A stretch of DNA of 64,000 bases from positions 868,001 to 932,000 of the forward strand of contig NC_064672.1 of NCBI RefSeq assembly GCF_023278565.1, written 5' to 3'. The stretch comes from Colletotrichum lupini. Taxonomy: Eukaryota > Ascomycota > Sordariomycetes > Glomerellales > Glomerellaceae. The translations under genes were made by a program, and so were the position numbers. Shown here in pieces: positions 10,184 to 24,218 of the stretch; the first letter of the stretch is position 1; each line of letters opens with the position of its first letter. The notes under the pieces were generated by a model, which saw only the letters and a list, made by a program, of their open reading frames with translations, had not been told where the DNA came from and ran no database searches.

Positions 10184-13100
10184 ATGGACAACAGGGCCCA
10201 ACGATTCGAGGATGAGAAGCGGCGCATCATCGAGAGCTGCTTCATCAAGAAGGATGTAGACGGATCGTGTGCGTCGAACCCCGATGTCGCTAGAATTTCT
10301 CACTCAAAAAAGTCTGCTTCATATGCGTATGGTACTGACCCTTGCTTCCGTCGATAGTGCTCGAGACATACATCACCCACATTCGAATCACCGAGTACTC
10401 CTCCCATCCGACCTCTCCTCCACCGCCTCAAGCACGAACACCCGAATCACAGAAACCCCGCGTAATCGTCGTTGCAGTGCGAAAGAGTGGCCGAGTGCGT
10501 ATGCACAAAACGAAAGAGAACGCCAACGGCTCCTTCTCAATTGGAAAGACATGGAACCTCGACGACCTCTCTGCCATCGAGTCCTTCACGGGGCCGCCGG
10601 CTAACCCGACCTTCCGCGAATGGGCTGGTGATACTGGCTTCATCGTCACCATCGGAAAGCCTTACTTCTGGAATGCGCAATCGGATAAGGAAAAGAAGTT
10701 CTTCATTGCCAGCCTGGTTAAGATCTATGGCAAATACACGGGAGGCAAGGTCCCTGAGCTATCGGGCTTCGACCAGGCCGAGATGGCCCAGATCCTGAGA
10801 AACGAACGACGACCACCCCCTCCCGCACAGGCTGCCTTCCGACCTCCCGCAATGCCCGATGCTGCTTCTAGTCAGACCAGCCTCGGCGCTCCGAATGCGC
10901 CCTCCAACTATGGCACTCCCTCGCCTGGCCCCCCAGGCCCTCGCCGACCACCACCTCTCAATGGAATGGCGAATAACTCACCAGCGGGAAGCATGGCATC
11001 TTCGTTCTCGCAGGAACCTCCTACGCTGCGAAGATTCGGGAACAAGAGCCAAGAATCTTTCTCGCCTTCCCTGGGAGGCAGGAGCGACGATACGGGAAGC
11101 ATGCCGCCGCGCTCACGAAATGGCATGCCTGGGCAAGGGGCCTTTGGTAGGTTCGGTGAGCCAGGTCAAGAGCCTGGACTAGGACCACCTCCGCCAATCT
11201 CCGAAGAAGGCAGACCGCCAGAGAGGAAGAGGCCACCGATGGACCCGGCAAGGCCCCAGGGACAGGGCTTCAACGACAGAGACCTGGTTCCTGCGCCCTT
11301 AGTGAGCCCGGGGATGCGACGAGATCAAGTTGCCCCTCCCCCGAGGAGTACAGCCAGGAAGAACTCTCTTTCGCAGAGGTCAGATGGAGGTTCTTACAGG
11401 GACAACCGACCAGTCACACCCCTTACGCCTGGAGACCCGGGTGCACCAGATGTTCCTCTCGCACTCAGAACCCCAACAAGAAATGGGGCAACACCCACAA
11501 GACAACCTCCTCCTATTGTCTCTCCGCCGCCTGAAATCCCTGTTCCCCCTGTTCCCCCTGCCCCAGTCTCTCCCATCGTGCAGAGTCCGCCTCCAGCCCC
11601 TCCGCCAGCGCCTGTAGCTGCGGTTGAGGAAATCATACCCGAGGAGCCTCCGGCTGTTGAGCCTACCCCTGAGCCTGAGGCTCCCGTGGAACAAGAAGAT
11701 GAGAGTCGGCCAGGTTTAGGACCGATGATTAAAGCAAAGAAATCCAAGAATGACCTCGCTGGTGTGCTCTGGAAGGCTGCCTCCGCTGCCTCAGCTTTCA
11801 AGCCTCGGCCTGGTGGTGCTGGTGAAAGACTTCGACAGCTTGCCACAAAGAGCACTGAACCTGCCGAAGGAATCACAACAGTTTTCCAACCTCCGCCACG
11901 GCCTGCCTCCTCTGACGGCCCCAAAGTCACATCCCCAGAACCTGCAGTCGAAGAGACTGCTGCACCTGCGGAGCCTCCCAAGCGCACATCTGGTGTGCCT
12001 GAGGTCAAGGTCACTGTGCCTAATTCTAGTCGACCATCAAGCTTGCAGCCCTCGATTCAGGAAGTTATTAGCGTGAAGAAGCCAGAGGAATCCGTAACCA
12101 AGGAGGAGAACAGCAAGTCGATAGTTGCCGGTAATGACGCCAAGTATCTTGCATCTCTTGGTATTGACCCCACAGTCTTGGATAACAAGAGCGGCGAATT
12201 CACAAAGTGGCTTGACTACTTTGGCTGGGTTCCTGGCGAGCAGATGAGATCTCGTAACGTGGACGAGATGAGGACAGACCTTGAGCGAGAGCTCAACAAA
12301 GCCCAAGCCGGCGGCTGGCTAGCCCGGTTCCAGGAAGAGGATGATCGTGTCGAGGCTATCAAACGCGGCATCGATCTGGCAGTCGCTGAGTGTGAAGAAA
12401 TGGAGAATCTTCTGACGCTGTACAGCGTTGAACTTTCGGTAGGTTGCTTCGTAAACTTTCCGAAACTGTTGCTGACTAGAAATAGACTCTTTCTGATGAT
12501 ATTGCATACATTGAAGCCCAAGGCCAGGGTCTTCAGGTGCAAACTGCTAACCAGAAGCTGCTCAAGAAGGAGCTCGAGTCTCTTCTTGAGACAACTACTA
12601 TTACTTCTGCTGATCTGAACGCCTTGAGAGCGGCGCCACTGGAAGATCTGAACGGCCTTGAGGACATCGAAATGTCTTTGGTCACTCTCTACAAGGCCAT
12701 GATCAAGATTGATCCCACATTACTAGGGGGCGAACAACGAAAGAGCGAAGATATCGGCGGAGAAGTTGATCAAGCCGTGGGTCTCGAGAACACCGACTAT
12801 GGCAAGATGAGAATCGTCCAGGAGAAGAAGGAGATGTACCGACAAGAAAGCGCTGTCTTCTCGCGACGGTTGGTCGGCTACATGGCCCAACAGTTCGATG
12901 TGGCCTACAACGAAGTCAACAGAGCGCTTCGCGAAGCTCTTTCAAGAAAGGTGGATTCTCGCCACCACGACACCGGTCGGGACATGTTGTGGAAGTACAG
13001 TCCCTTGATCAAATACGCCAAGGACGTCGACCCCGCCAACTGGGATCGCATGATCCAGGTCTACCAAGACAAGAGCCACCCGGTCTATAAGAACGAATTC

Positions 13101-14589
13101 CGCCAGGTCTTGGAAGCGTGGAAGCGCAATGCGCGCAAGATGACCGCTGACGAGACATCCGAGCTCCTGTTTACATTTGAAGTCGAAAAGCAACAGGAAG
13201 GCAGAGCGACCACTGTCAGGAAGCTTACCGTCAAGCGGAGTCAAACATTGGCCAAGAGTCTGCGTTCGCCCATCGATACCAGCAGCAGGACTAACCTGAA
13301 AGAGTCGGGCGAGAACCGAAGCCTTCCTTACGAGGTATTTGGGCAGGTACTGGACGACCTTCTGCCGTTAGTTGAGATGGAGCAGAACTTCATCATCGAC
13401 TTCTTCCACGCCACCACACTGGAGCAATCAGACTTCCCAGACCTGGTCGCAGCCAGCAGGCCGACAGATCGGAGAGGCGGCGACTTGCGTCGCCATCGTT
13501 TGATGGAGCCTGACCGCGATCTTGCTCGACGTGTTACTAAGGGTATGGAGGTGATTTTCATCTTCCTCGAGACAGAGATTGCCAAGCTCATTGAATGGGT
13601 TGTCCAAGCCGATCCTTTGTAAGTTGACTCCAACTCCATTTCATCGTCATGACATACTGACCAGATGCTTCAGACAAGGTGCTGGTGTCTTGGCCGTTCT
13701 CGAGCGGAACCTGTTGGATATCCAACAATCCAATCAAGACTTCCTCAACGCTCTTCTCCAGAAACTCCACGGGATCTTGGAGTCCCGATTTAAGAAATTC
13801 GTCGACGAGCAGATCCGCGCCATCGAGGAGACTAAGGTCAAGATTAATAAGCGCAAGGGCGTTATTTCGTTCATCCGTGTCTTCCCTCAGTTCTCCAACG
13901 CCGTGGAAAACATTCTCTCGGGTATCGACCCTAACCTAGCCGTGCGCAAGACGGTTGACCGCGAGTACGATCGCATCCTCAAGTCCATGTTCGACTCCCT
14001 CAAGATCATTGCCCGCGAGAACCCCGCAGTCAGCGTCGGTGCGGCAGGTGCGGATCCAGAAGACAAGGAGGCTCTCAACTTCCACATTCTGCTCATCGAA
14101 AATATGAACCACTTCCTCGAGGAGATCAACACGCACGGCCTCAATGTCCTCGAAGACTGGCGTGAGGCTGCGACAGGCGAGATGAATGAGCACATGAACC
14201 TGTACCTGAACGCTGTGATGCGCCGCCCCCTCGGCAAGCTTCTCGAGTACGTCGAGAACATCGAGGGCCAACTGCAGTCGGGCAAGCCCGGCTCGAGCAT
14301 CGCTTCGCAGCCATCCAATTCCAAGTCCACCTTCCACAAGGTCTTGGCAACGTACGACTCGCGCGAGGTCCGCAAGGGTATCGAGACGTTGCGCAAGCGC
14401 GTCGAGAAGCACTTTGGCGACGCGGACGACCCTGCTCTCAGCCAGAAGCTTGTGATCAAGGTGCTCCGCGAGTGCGAACGCTTCTACGGCGAAGTGGAGC
14501 TGCGCATTAGCCGCATCACCGCCGACGTCTACAGCGGAGACGTCCTCTTCGAGTGGCCCCGCGCCGAGGTTAAGTCTGGCTTCCGCTAG
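10184..14589 (+). CDS. sec3: Exocyst complex component Sec3
   Basis: Sec3 is a landmark subunit of the exocyst, which tethers secretory vesicles at growing tips. It binds PI(4,5)P2 and Rho GTPases through its N-terminus. The join is 10184-10268, 10358-12438, 12486-13618, 13674-14589 (1404 residues). Every junction keeps frame and restores conserved text (GS-LLETYITH, VELS-TLSDDIAY, ADP-LQGAGVLAV). A Sec3 PH-like phosphoinositide domain spans about 55-165 (VIVVAVRKSGRVRMHKTK, IGKPYFWNA). Residues about 170-600 are a Pro/Ser-rich disordered linker. A coiled-coil stretch lies near 650-770, and the alpha-helical Sec3 C-terminal domain continues to the end. The third intron-exon boundary follows a 47-bp intron, the shortest in the window. 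It converges with the Ufd4 gene. Confidence 0.95.
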
Positions 14590-15721
14590 AGGCATATGCT
14601 GCTTGGCCTGAGAGCTGGGACCTATTGATTTGATTCCGATGATGCTGCCATAAGAAAGCAAGCCAATCGCAGCATCAACTTTTGTCGAATTGACTTTTTT
14701 CTCCCAAGAACCCCCCCGTTCTATTTAGGTTGCTTCCTAACACGACTAAGGGAAGCATTGCATTGCGGAAGGACGACCGGGTTTGTGTCAAGTGTGCCCG
14801 CAACTGCTTACTCTGGCTTCTATTTTCCCTTCTCAAGATACCTTTCTACGAGCAAGAGAAGATGAGAAAATTTGGGGACCAGAGAGAAGGGGAGGATAAT
14901 GGTGGTGGTGGGGAGGGTGAACATGTTGTTTTTTTGTCATGTTTTTTCTATAGGCGGCAGAAGGGCAAGGGATATCTTTGGAGGCGACGTTTTTTGAAGG
15001 CCACTTGATCCGAGAGGGAGGGATCTTCGGTATCCATGGATGGGTATGGACAACAAAACCTTTGTATTGCGCGCAAATAGGAGAGGGGACATTAGATTCC
15101 TGTGATGAAATGAGAGACCTTTACGCCGTGTAACCTCATTCTCTGATGAACACCTCTTGGTTCCTCGTGTCGGCCAAGTTGATAGCCTGTGCAACGCACG
15201 GCGGGAACAGCATGATCACGTTTCACTGACACAAGAGGCACGACAATGTTGTCACAAATCAATTTTGACCATTCTATCAACGGGATCCCCTTGGCACATC
15301 ACAAACCAGCAGGCTTTAGACGGGTCTGGTCATGGACCCTAGAAACAGTACCGAAACAAGAGAGAAATGCCTCGAGGCCATAGCAGGAAGGCAAGCCGAA
15401 AAGCACGTCTGACGCCTAACGAACCTGCCATGCAAAGTCGGGTGGAGGGGCTTCGCTTCGATGTGTGTTGTTACCCTCGCCCTTCAATCCACCTCACCCA
15501 AAACTGGTGTTCCCTGACCCAGACCGTTTCCATCCATAAAATCTTTATTGTTGAAAGAATACCATCGCCCGATGTGCAATGCTTGTTCACGTATTTCATA
15601 CCACAGTCATGTAAAGGTGGCGACATTCGCTGAGATGGCCAACTCGGCCATCTGGTTCGCTATCTGTTTTTTTCTGTTTTGGGTTTCCTGGAATTCGCTG
15701 AGTCGGTGACAGAGACAGCGT
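14590..15721. other. Convergent intergenic region (sec3 / ufd4)
   Basis: The 3' ends of two convergent genes face each other here. No coding signal is seen. The region probably holds both 3' untranslated regions and poly(A) sites. Confidence 0.6.
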
Positions 15722-18700
15722 CTATGACAGGTGGAAAGCTCCCTGGCCTTCCTTGATGGCAGTAGAGAGCTGTTTGCGCATGGCTTCGATGCTGGTGTAG
15801 TCGGGTAGTTTGAGGTAGTTCACACACGTCATGACACTGGGGAGATAATCGTCAGACGTGTAGGGGTGTTCACTTGGCTTGCAGACGACCGTGAACATGG
15901 GCGTCAAGCTCTTGAATCCTGTCGTTTATGTTAGTCTTGGCTACTTGGGACAAGTCGATGAACGAGAGAGAGACGTACCCCCTATGGGGAGCTTGGGGCT
16001 GCCCGTGGTGAATTGCAGGAAATCGCGGCGCTCAGGAGCCGATAGCTCGCTCATCGTCTGCAACAAGTTCTTGACGGTCTTGCTGTCCATGTTGTAGCCG
16101 TGGTCCGCCTTGATCGAATCCATGAGTGCTAGCGAGGATGTCAGTATATCATTAGCCGGACGGGCAAGGAAGCACTTACTTTCGAGAGACCAGTCCTCGT
16201 CAACCCGGCCAAACAAAGTTACCAGCTCGTCGGGAGTGAATGCGCTTAACGCAGAGTAGGGGAAGACTTGAGAGAAACCGGTGCGGAAAGCGTCTACCTG
16301 GCGGCGAACACCAGTGCCCAAGGTCATGTCAATGACGCGCTCAAGGTACGAGTCCACGTTGTCAATGGTGACCCGAATTTGTCCACCGTTAGAGACCAGT
16401 TCGATCTCTGGAAAACCAGGAAGCGTGAAATCCAGGCACAGGTCGTCCAACTTGACACCGTCGATAACAATATCCTCTGTATCGGTAACCTTTTGAGCAG
16501 GCGTTCGTGAAGGGTCTTCGTCAATTTCCTTCTTGGCCACGGCGAACTTCTTAATGGTCTTCAGAGACCTGGCCAAGCCGGGATCGACGACCTTAACTGC
16601 GCCGAGTGATGGCTTCACGCCAGGTGCCGATGAACCATCTCCAATGCGGAAGAAGGTGGGGTTGAAGTTCAGATCAATGATGCGAGAATCGATCATTGAG
16701 CGAGCAACAAACTTGCCGAGGGTTTTGAACAGTTGCAGGATACGTTCCCCATTGGGCGCAATGGCTTCATCGTCGCTGAGCGGCCGAGGGAAAAGTCCAC
16801 TCGCTCCAGAGATGTACTCTTCCGAGTCGTTCGAATCCATCTCTCTCCATAGCTTGAGCTTTTTCTTGGAGAACTCTCTCGACACCGTTGAGTAGAACTC
16901 AAGTGTCGGACCCAAACCGGTTCCGACTTCCTCAAAGTATTCAACCTCGAGAATGCTCTGAGACGCGCCGTACAGCTCCATTACTTTCAGGGCCGACTCC
17001 AAGATCTTCGATCTGGAAATGCGAACCTTCTGGCGCTGCAAACGACCCAAGAATGGTCTGTCGTCGCGGCGGTCGCGACGCGAGTCGTCCGCAGAGTGTG
17101 CGTTCTGCCAGCGAGTCATCGAGCGCGCATAACCAAATGAGGTCGACTGCAAGAACAAGTGCCTGGTCTCAAAGGGGAAGAGGAAAGGGTACAGTCGTGC
17201 AAGGTCTTCTACCCAACTTGGGAGGCAATTGCTCGCGACGATCAAAGGCTCTTCAAGCTGTCTATTGAGCTTCGCCGTCAATTTGGTGTTGACGAACTGT
17301 GATAGGGGCTCGACATTCAGACGAACAGCATCTTTTTCGCTGTTCTCAACCATGACATCTTCGATATTGGCGTTCAAGTCGTGAAGGATGTTGAGGAGGC
17401 GAAGGATAGAGGCTGTCGAAGGGTGCTTGGCGAGGGATGCCGGAACGTTTCCTTCGCCATTCTCCTCCGTAGGGGCCTGAGCATTGGAACTGAACGAAAG
17501 GGTTTCCGCGGGGGGCGGACCAGGGGCACGTCGGAACTTGATCGGGTGCACTGCAGACCAGACACTTCGGCTAAAGTGCTCATCAGAGTTGGCGGCCGAG
17601 GTGTGGACGGCACGGTAAATTGTAGTCTCGCTCGTAATCACCTTGTTGTCGAGAGTGAACTGGATATGCCAGTCCTGTGGCACCGCTTGAATGGCTGCAG
17701 CGTAAGACATCGGCCTCGATGAGGCTGCCGGCGTGGGAGTGCTTTGTGCCGCAGGAGGGGGCGGAAGAGCACTAGAACGAGTAGGCAGAGAATTCTGCGA
17801 TGGCGTGGGCACTCTGGTCCCGTCATCCTTCCGCGCGGTGACCTTTCCACCCGCAGCGATTTCCATGTTGACAGCGCCAGGCTCGGGGCCGGGAGATTCG
17901 CTCATATCCTCATCCAAGTCACCTACAATAGCATCCAATGCACTGCTTCCGCCAATCTCTTCGTCGTCGGACAGATGCTTCTCGTCTGCACACTCGAGGG
18001 CATTCTCCAGGTCGTCTTCTTCAGGAGGTGGTCTGGACGGCGCTGGGCTATCTGCGGCCGACGCCGCGCTACGACGGGTAGATCTCCTCAAAACGCCCTT
18101 GTCTCTGGTGCTGGAAGAAGTATCGGGAGTGGCCGCACTCTCCGACTGAGGTGTTGACTTCGACTTCGTCTTGCGGAGAGAACGCGAGCCGCTGGGCGTA
18201 GGCACGCTGGGCGGTGGTGGGATCGGACTTGACCCAGACGCTGCCGATGCGCGCTCCGTAAGTCTAGCTGCCGCATGACTGAGTGGCAAACCAGCAGAGC
18301 CTGCCAACGACGCGAGGGCCCTCGAGAGGTTGTCGGTCCGCCTTGAGGAGCCACGTGGCCGTTCCGAAAGACTGATTCTGGGTCTCAGGTAGTCATCGAG
18401 AGACTTGAAAGTCGCGATGGCGTGAATTGAAACCATTATGTTTCTATAGGACTTGGGTATAGACTCGTCATCAGCCACAAGTCTGAGCCGAATCTGCTTC
18501 GCGAGCATGGACGCAGCACTACTGCGATTGCCATCAAAGGTATTTTGGTGGACAGTGATGACCTCGAAATGCTCAGATCTACTAAGCAGATCTTGAAGTT
18601 TGTGAACCATGACACTGAAGGGAGTTGCAGGTGAATCGGCAGTGGCGGTCTTGGGCTTGGACTTGACGCTGTAGCCCATGAAGACCTGCAAGAAGTCCGC

Positions 18701-21632
18701 CTGGGCAGTGCGGGCTAAATCCTCATCGGGATTGCTGAAAACTTCCAAAAGCACTCTTACGAGTCCAGAAGCCAGAAGCTCTGCGCTGGTGACACTTTCG
18801 AGGACGTCGGCGTCAAAGGACGAGGCCAGCTTCTTGAACAACTCTATGCCGTTTTCAGGCGAAAGATTACCTGCCGACCTGTTGAGGTAGAAGGCTTCAA
18901 TTTCCCCAGCAAGATCTGATAGATTGGTGAGAATCCCAGTCGCCTTCTTCTTCATGGCCTTGCCGTGCTTCTCGGTCTCGTGACTCTCCAAGAACTTCTT
19001 GGCCACCTCGCGAATCCTGCTTCGCATCGATGGAACGTCTGACAGAAAGTGTTGAGGCGGCCCGTCGAGCGACATTGTTGAGCCGCGTGAGCTAACCGGC
19101 GACCCAGAAATGTCGTCTGGATGAGGCTCGTTCTCATTGTCCTCTTCATTTTCCTCGTCATCCGACTCTTCGTGTTCTTCATCGTCTTCAGACTCTTCAT
19201 TGTCTGAATATTGATCACCAGAATCTGCTGCGGCCTGCTGCTCTGTGTTGTGGGACTCCTGTGAGTCGACCGGCTCTGGCGCTGGGGGCGGCGTGTGCTC
19301 CTCAATGGCCAAATTGGTGATTTCCGAAATCACACCTTCACGGTAGAGCTGATACCGGTAAACATCTTCCAAGCGACTGAGAAGGAGTTCTGTGGCTTGA
19401 AGTGCCAGCATAACCAGTGAGGGATGGTCCTGTTGAGACAGGATCGAAGCCAGGAAGGAAGCATAAGACACTGTCTTCAGCGCTTCGCTAAGGATCTCCT
19501 CGTCGAGGTTTGAAAGCATCTTTAGCTGGGCTGTGAGAACCTTTTGACGAACGTTGAGGTTGACCGTGCTCGAAAAAGCGTCGGTCAAGGTCGGGAAAAG
19601 AATAAGAGCAAAGCGGCGAACTTCGGACTTGCAGCTGTCGAGCAGTTCGATTCTCTTATCGTTTGGTGACTTGCGCGTCTTCCCAGCTGCCGTGGAGGAA
19701 GGAGTGATGGGTTCTGTCAAGTTCATCTCCACGAAGTCGCCATATGAAGGGTCAGCGTTGCGAGGCAGGCTAGGTAGCAGCTCGCAAATGACATTGAGCG
19801 TCTCGATAATCTGCTCCTTTGGTCGATGGATTAAGGCCTGCATGATGACAACACTGTCCAACTTGGAGGCAACGTCTTCTGTACCGCTGGGCGGAGAAAC
19901 ACCGGTAAGAATTTGATACAGTGTCTCCACGATGTTGAGCTTGAACAAGTCCGCCGAAAGTTGAGGGCTAGCACGAGCCGTAAAGGCCAGCACTCGCAGG
20001 AATTGCGTGTGGATATCAGCGCCAATGAGATTAGTGGTGCCAGGCACAAGCAGCCTCAACACAGCCTTCAACAGGTCGACACTGACGAGTTCTTCCAGCT
20101 TTGCAGACTGGTACTTGAAGCTCTCCACAATGCCAGAGACACAGATCGAAGCCTTTTCGACCACTCGCTGGTCGCTGCTGCCCAAGACATTGAGAAGTGT
20201 GGGCATGACATCTCGAATGACCGGGAAGGAATCCTCAGGAATGTTTCGACAGCAATTTGCAGCGGTAGTGACGGCTGTTCTTTGTGTGCTTGTTGCGAAG
20301 AAATCCAAGTAAGATAAGCAGGCGGTCAAGCCACCTTCTCGGACAATGCTGGACGGATACTCTGCAGAGATCTTTTCGAGGGTGCTCAGGGCTTGCTCGG
20401 CAAGGTCGATGAAGGAAATCTCGAGCAGCTTTTGGCAGAGCACAGGGACAGCCCCTCCGTAAACAACGTTGGCCACACTGGCGGGCAATGCCTCCATCAA
20501 ATTTGCCAGGCAACGGCAGGCGAGCAGCATGAGTTCGGGATTCTCTTCGCCCGTAATCTCGTTGGGTTGCATCAGAGTCACCAATTCCTTGACGAAGGCA
20601 TCAGGTGAAAAGTGACCTGACAAGTTATCCTCGTTGGAAACCAACAAGATTTCAGACAGCTCTTGCAGGGCGATCAGCTGCACTGATGGGTCATCTTTTT
20701 GACGCAGACTGTTGAGAAGATCTCGCAGGCGGGACGAAATACCCGTCATCATGCCTGTCAAGGCCCGCAAGGTACTTGACAAGCCACCGGGACCTCCAGG
20801 ACCTCCGAATCCCCCAAAGGGATCATCGTCTACGTCGTCATCGTATCGCTGACCCTCGTCGTCGTCATCGTTTTCGTCACTATCATCGTCGTCTTGATGT
20901 TCGGGAGGAGGCGGTGGGGGCGGGAGAGGAAGAGACTCTTTTTCAGTATCATCTGTGCCCGTCATTGCGGTGTCGGGATCCGCATTGTTTGCGGCATTCC
21001 GTTTCGTCTTGCGGGAGGAGCTGGATGTGTTGGCGGAAGGATCTGCTTATGCCGAATCAGTATCATGCTTCAGAGTGTCAAACTAGAGGCAACTGGGGGT
21101 TACCTAGGGTGCCGGTGGCAGTCCTCTTGCTTCGGCTGCTACTGGATTTGCGGCTTGAAGATGCCGAGGGTGCGGTGTTCTCTGATGCGTTCGCAGGATC
21201 GGCGGAAATGCTAACAAGCACAGTCAGCTTTGAAGAATGTACAGCTCCGGCTCATGGGATTCCTTACTCTGGGCTCGACATGGCGACGGTAGATTTGCCC
21301 TTTCTCTTGGAGCGAGGCGGGACAGTCGGTTGAGTAGGGAGCTGAGGCGGTGGAACAGCTTCGGCTACCTTTTGACGCTTTGATCGCCTGGAGGAAGCTG
21401 ATGCAGACTGCTGTGGTCCAGGAGTAGGGCTGGTAGCTTGTGTTGAAGCCTTTCGTTTCCGCGAGGCTGAGGTGGGAGGGTTTGGAGGACTGGAGCTCGG
21501 TGGTGCAGGGGCGGCCGCTGCGGGATCGGCGCTTGCAGCGGGTTGTGTCGATGAAGCCGCGAGACTCGCCGCTTGCCGGGCAGAAGATCTGGTAATTCTG
21601 GGAGACATGAGTGACTGGTTCTTAGGAGGCAT
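15722..21632 (-). CDS. ufd4: HECT-type E3 ubiquitin ligase, Ufd4/TRIP12 family
   Basis: This ligase takes ubiquitin from an E2 onto its own Cys and passes it to substrates of the ubiquitin-fusion and N-degron pathways. On the minus strand the exons are 21632-21268, 21210-21104, 21042-16180, 16128-15979 and 15918-15722, giving 1893 residues in one frame. Residues 1-240 are low-complexity, with Ser/Ala/Pro-rich and Asp-rich runs and basic KRQK patches. Armadillo-type helical repeats span about 245-700. An acidic stretch lies near 770-800. The HECT domain fills about 1480-1893, with [22 protein letters not shown] at its start. The catalytic Cys is near residue 1860 in [13 protein letters not shown], and it is encoded in the last small exon. 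The first three exons were joined because the frame runs on without a stop upstream of the ATG at 20965. Yeast Ufd4 is shorter (about 1480 residues). Confidence 0.94.
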
Positions 21633-24218
21633 GCCGACCGAAGAACGGAAGGCGAGAAAACGAAGGTAAGGATCAAGTCAAATGTGCCGAGGCCAAGATG
21701 TCGGTGGCCTCGTGTGTGTCCGCAACGAACGTCAGATGTGTGTGTGGTGTGTGTGGTGTGTGACGGTGTAGTGGATGTGGATGTACAGTGTACTAGACAC
21801 AACGAGAAAGGTAAAGCATGCAATGAATTGCTGGGGTGGTGGAGGGAGGGGTCTGCTAGCACTGGCTCGAAGCTGACCAAGCGGCAGGGACGAGAGTAAG
21901 GAAATGAAGGAGAAAAAAGGTATCGGGTCGAGGAAGAAGAAGTGTCGAGGAGATAATAATCAAGACTCGATGAAGAGAGGATGAAGGAGCGGTGCGATGC
22001 AGCCGTGTTTCAATGGTTGGGAAGCAGGCGTCTCTCTGTGTCTTTTTTTTTTTCCTGAGGTGCTCTAGAGGTACGGTGCGGTGGTGCCTGGCAGGGTGTG
22101 TGCGGTTGCGGTGTAGTGAGGTAGGGCGGTAGGTATAGTGACCAGACCCGCTTAAGTTCGAGATCCCGCCGTTCGGGTACCAAAGGTGAGGTAGCTTCAG
22201 GCAGAGGAAGAGGAGAACGAAGGTGAGGCGGGTCCTGAAGTCGAAAAAGGGCCCTTTTTCGTGCCTTTCTTGGACTTCGAGGATCAAGAGAGACAAGCGA
22301 AGGAGATGAAGGTGAAAGAAGCAGCAGCGAGGCAGAGGTAGGTAGACGTAGACCAGACCGAGAGAAGGCGGCAGGCAGGCAGGCACGAGACAGGTTGGCT
22401 GTCGCCGGCAACTACCCCACGGTACCTGGACGTTGTTCCTGCTGCTCCTGCCTCTCTGCCTCCTCGCCTCTGCTCCTTCTCTTGCTCTCTCTCACAGGAA
22501 TATTCTGCGTACCTGTCACCCGACGTTGATTCTTGCTGCTTTCTCTTCTCTTGTATGTCCTCTTCTTCCTCTTGTTCTCGTTCCTCTTCACTCTCGAGTC
22601 TCTGTGTCTCGCTCTCATACACACGAACCACACACACGCACGCTCTGCCTCTTTCGACTCTCTCTTTTGTCTCCGCAGAGCATAAAACAGTGTATTGGGG
22701 TTCGAAACGAAACACGACAAATACGGGTGAAAAGACAACCACCTACCGCTGGGAAGACGAGGTCGAAGCTAGGGTGGGCGAGCCCGAACCGGAAGACGAT
22801 GTCGTCGGCGTAGACGGGAGGCGCGCGGGGGGATCGTGGTCGACTACCGATCTGGAGCGCTGGTTTGCAGAGGCGATTCGTTCTGCCATGGATTACGCCA
22901 TGAGGCAGGACAGCTCGAGGGTTGCTGGCGATTAGGCGTTGTGGTGTCTTGATGTTATCAGCGCCGTCGGGAAATTGCCAAAAGATACGATGGCGTTGCG
23001 AGGTTGGTCCGAATCAACGGATCAGACAAGACGATCTCGTTGCGTTGAAAGTCATCGATATTGATGGCCTGATCTATCCTTTGAATCGCTTATCGTCGTA
23101 TCGTTATCGTCGTCGTCGTCGTTGTCGTCGCAGGAGAACAGATTCGATGGCGATGTTGAAGGTTGGGGAGATGTATGGATGGGGTTTGGAACCAGACGAG
23201 GTTATGCAGCGCCAAAGCAGCACGGGAGAGGAAGAAGGTGTCGGGTCTGACTGATGGATGCCCTGGGCCGTGGCCGGCGAACGGGACAGACACACCACCC
23301 GTTGCTGCTAACAGTTTAACAAGCACCACGCCGCACGCCGCACGCCACACGCACCACCACCACCACGCACAACACACACATGCTCCAAGCGGCTCTGATA
23401 TCGCTGTTCCAGTCCACTTTTTGCTCCAAACGTAGCCACTGGGGGATACGGAGTATTGGGCCCGCCAACTCAACATGAGCAGCCACGAGGGGGGAATCCC
23501 TGCGGTAAGGCCCATGCTTATGATGCTGCGGATACAGACGTAGGTATAGCGTTCCCCATTCTCGATACCTTACCTGTGATACTGATCATTACGGGCAGAA
23601 CTATGCCATGGAACGGTCCCTCTCCTGTCACGTCTACCGTCTGGCTCCGTCCCAACCTCGAACCGCGCCAACGCCAACGCCAACCATGGACGTGCCGTCG
23701 TCCGTCACCCGTCACAAGCCTCCCTATTCCATCCCAGCCTACTAGGTGTTGTCTTCAAATGCTCAGTCCGTACAGCGTCACTGTAGTAGTGTCTGACCGT
23801 GCTGGAACAACGTTTGGCACCTCGACCCCGCCCTACCATCACTGTCTATCCCCAGTCTCTCAGGTGCTGACCTTGCACTAAGGTACTTACAGCCAAAACA
23901 GTTTCCCATCGCATTAAAGCCGCTTGTCATTACGGAGCCATGTTTCCGTTTACGCATCCACACCTTGCCCAGTGCGCTCCAGATTCTGACGGAGCTGATT
24001 CAAGGTTGGGTGGGGAGACGGCATTCCTACCTTTTCTTGCGCCATCAGGGTCGACCAATACTCCAATTTCTAAGCAGCCGAGTCAAACGAGTCAACAAAA
24101 ACACCTCACGGAATTTCGATAACATGCAATATAGGCTTTTCTCGCATCCACAGCGCTGGAGATTCCGCATTAATCACTTCTTCTCTAGCCAAGTAGGTAT
24201 CATGCAGGACCCGCTCGT
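21633..24218. other. Intergenic region and long ufd4 leader
   Basis: Low-complexity pyrimidine-rich sequence on the minus strand (21650-22700) fits a long promoter and leader of ufd4. Simple repeats occur at 23101-23128 (CGT-type) and 23331-23380 (CA-rich, CAC-type). A 126-residue plus frame at 22555-22935 has no motif. No gene is supported. Confidence 0.45.

Noticed and set aside
22284..22742. 152-residue minus frame rich in Glu, Arg and Gln
   Set aside because: It arises from low-complexity leader sequence and shows no domain.
22555..22935. 126-residue plus-strand frame with an ATG
   Set aside because: Its start is low-complexity Ser-rich sequence antisense to the pyrimidine-rich ufd4 leader, and the rest has no motif or splice support.
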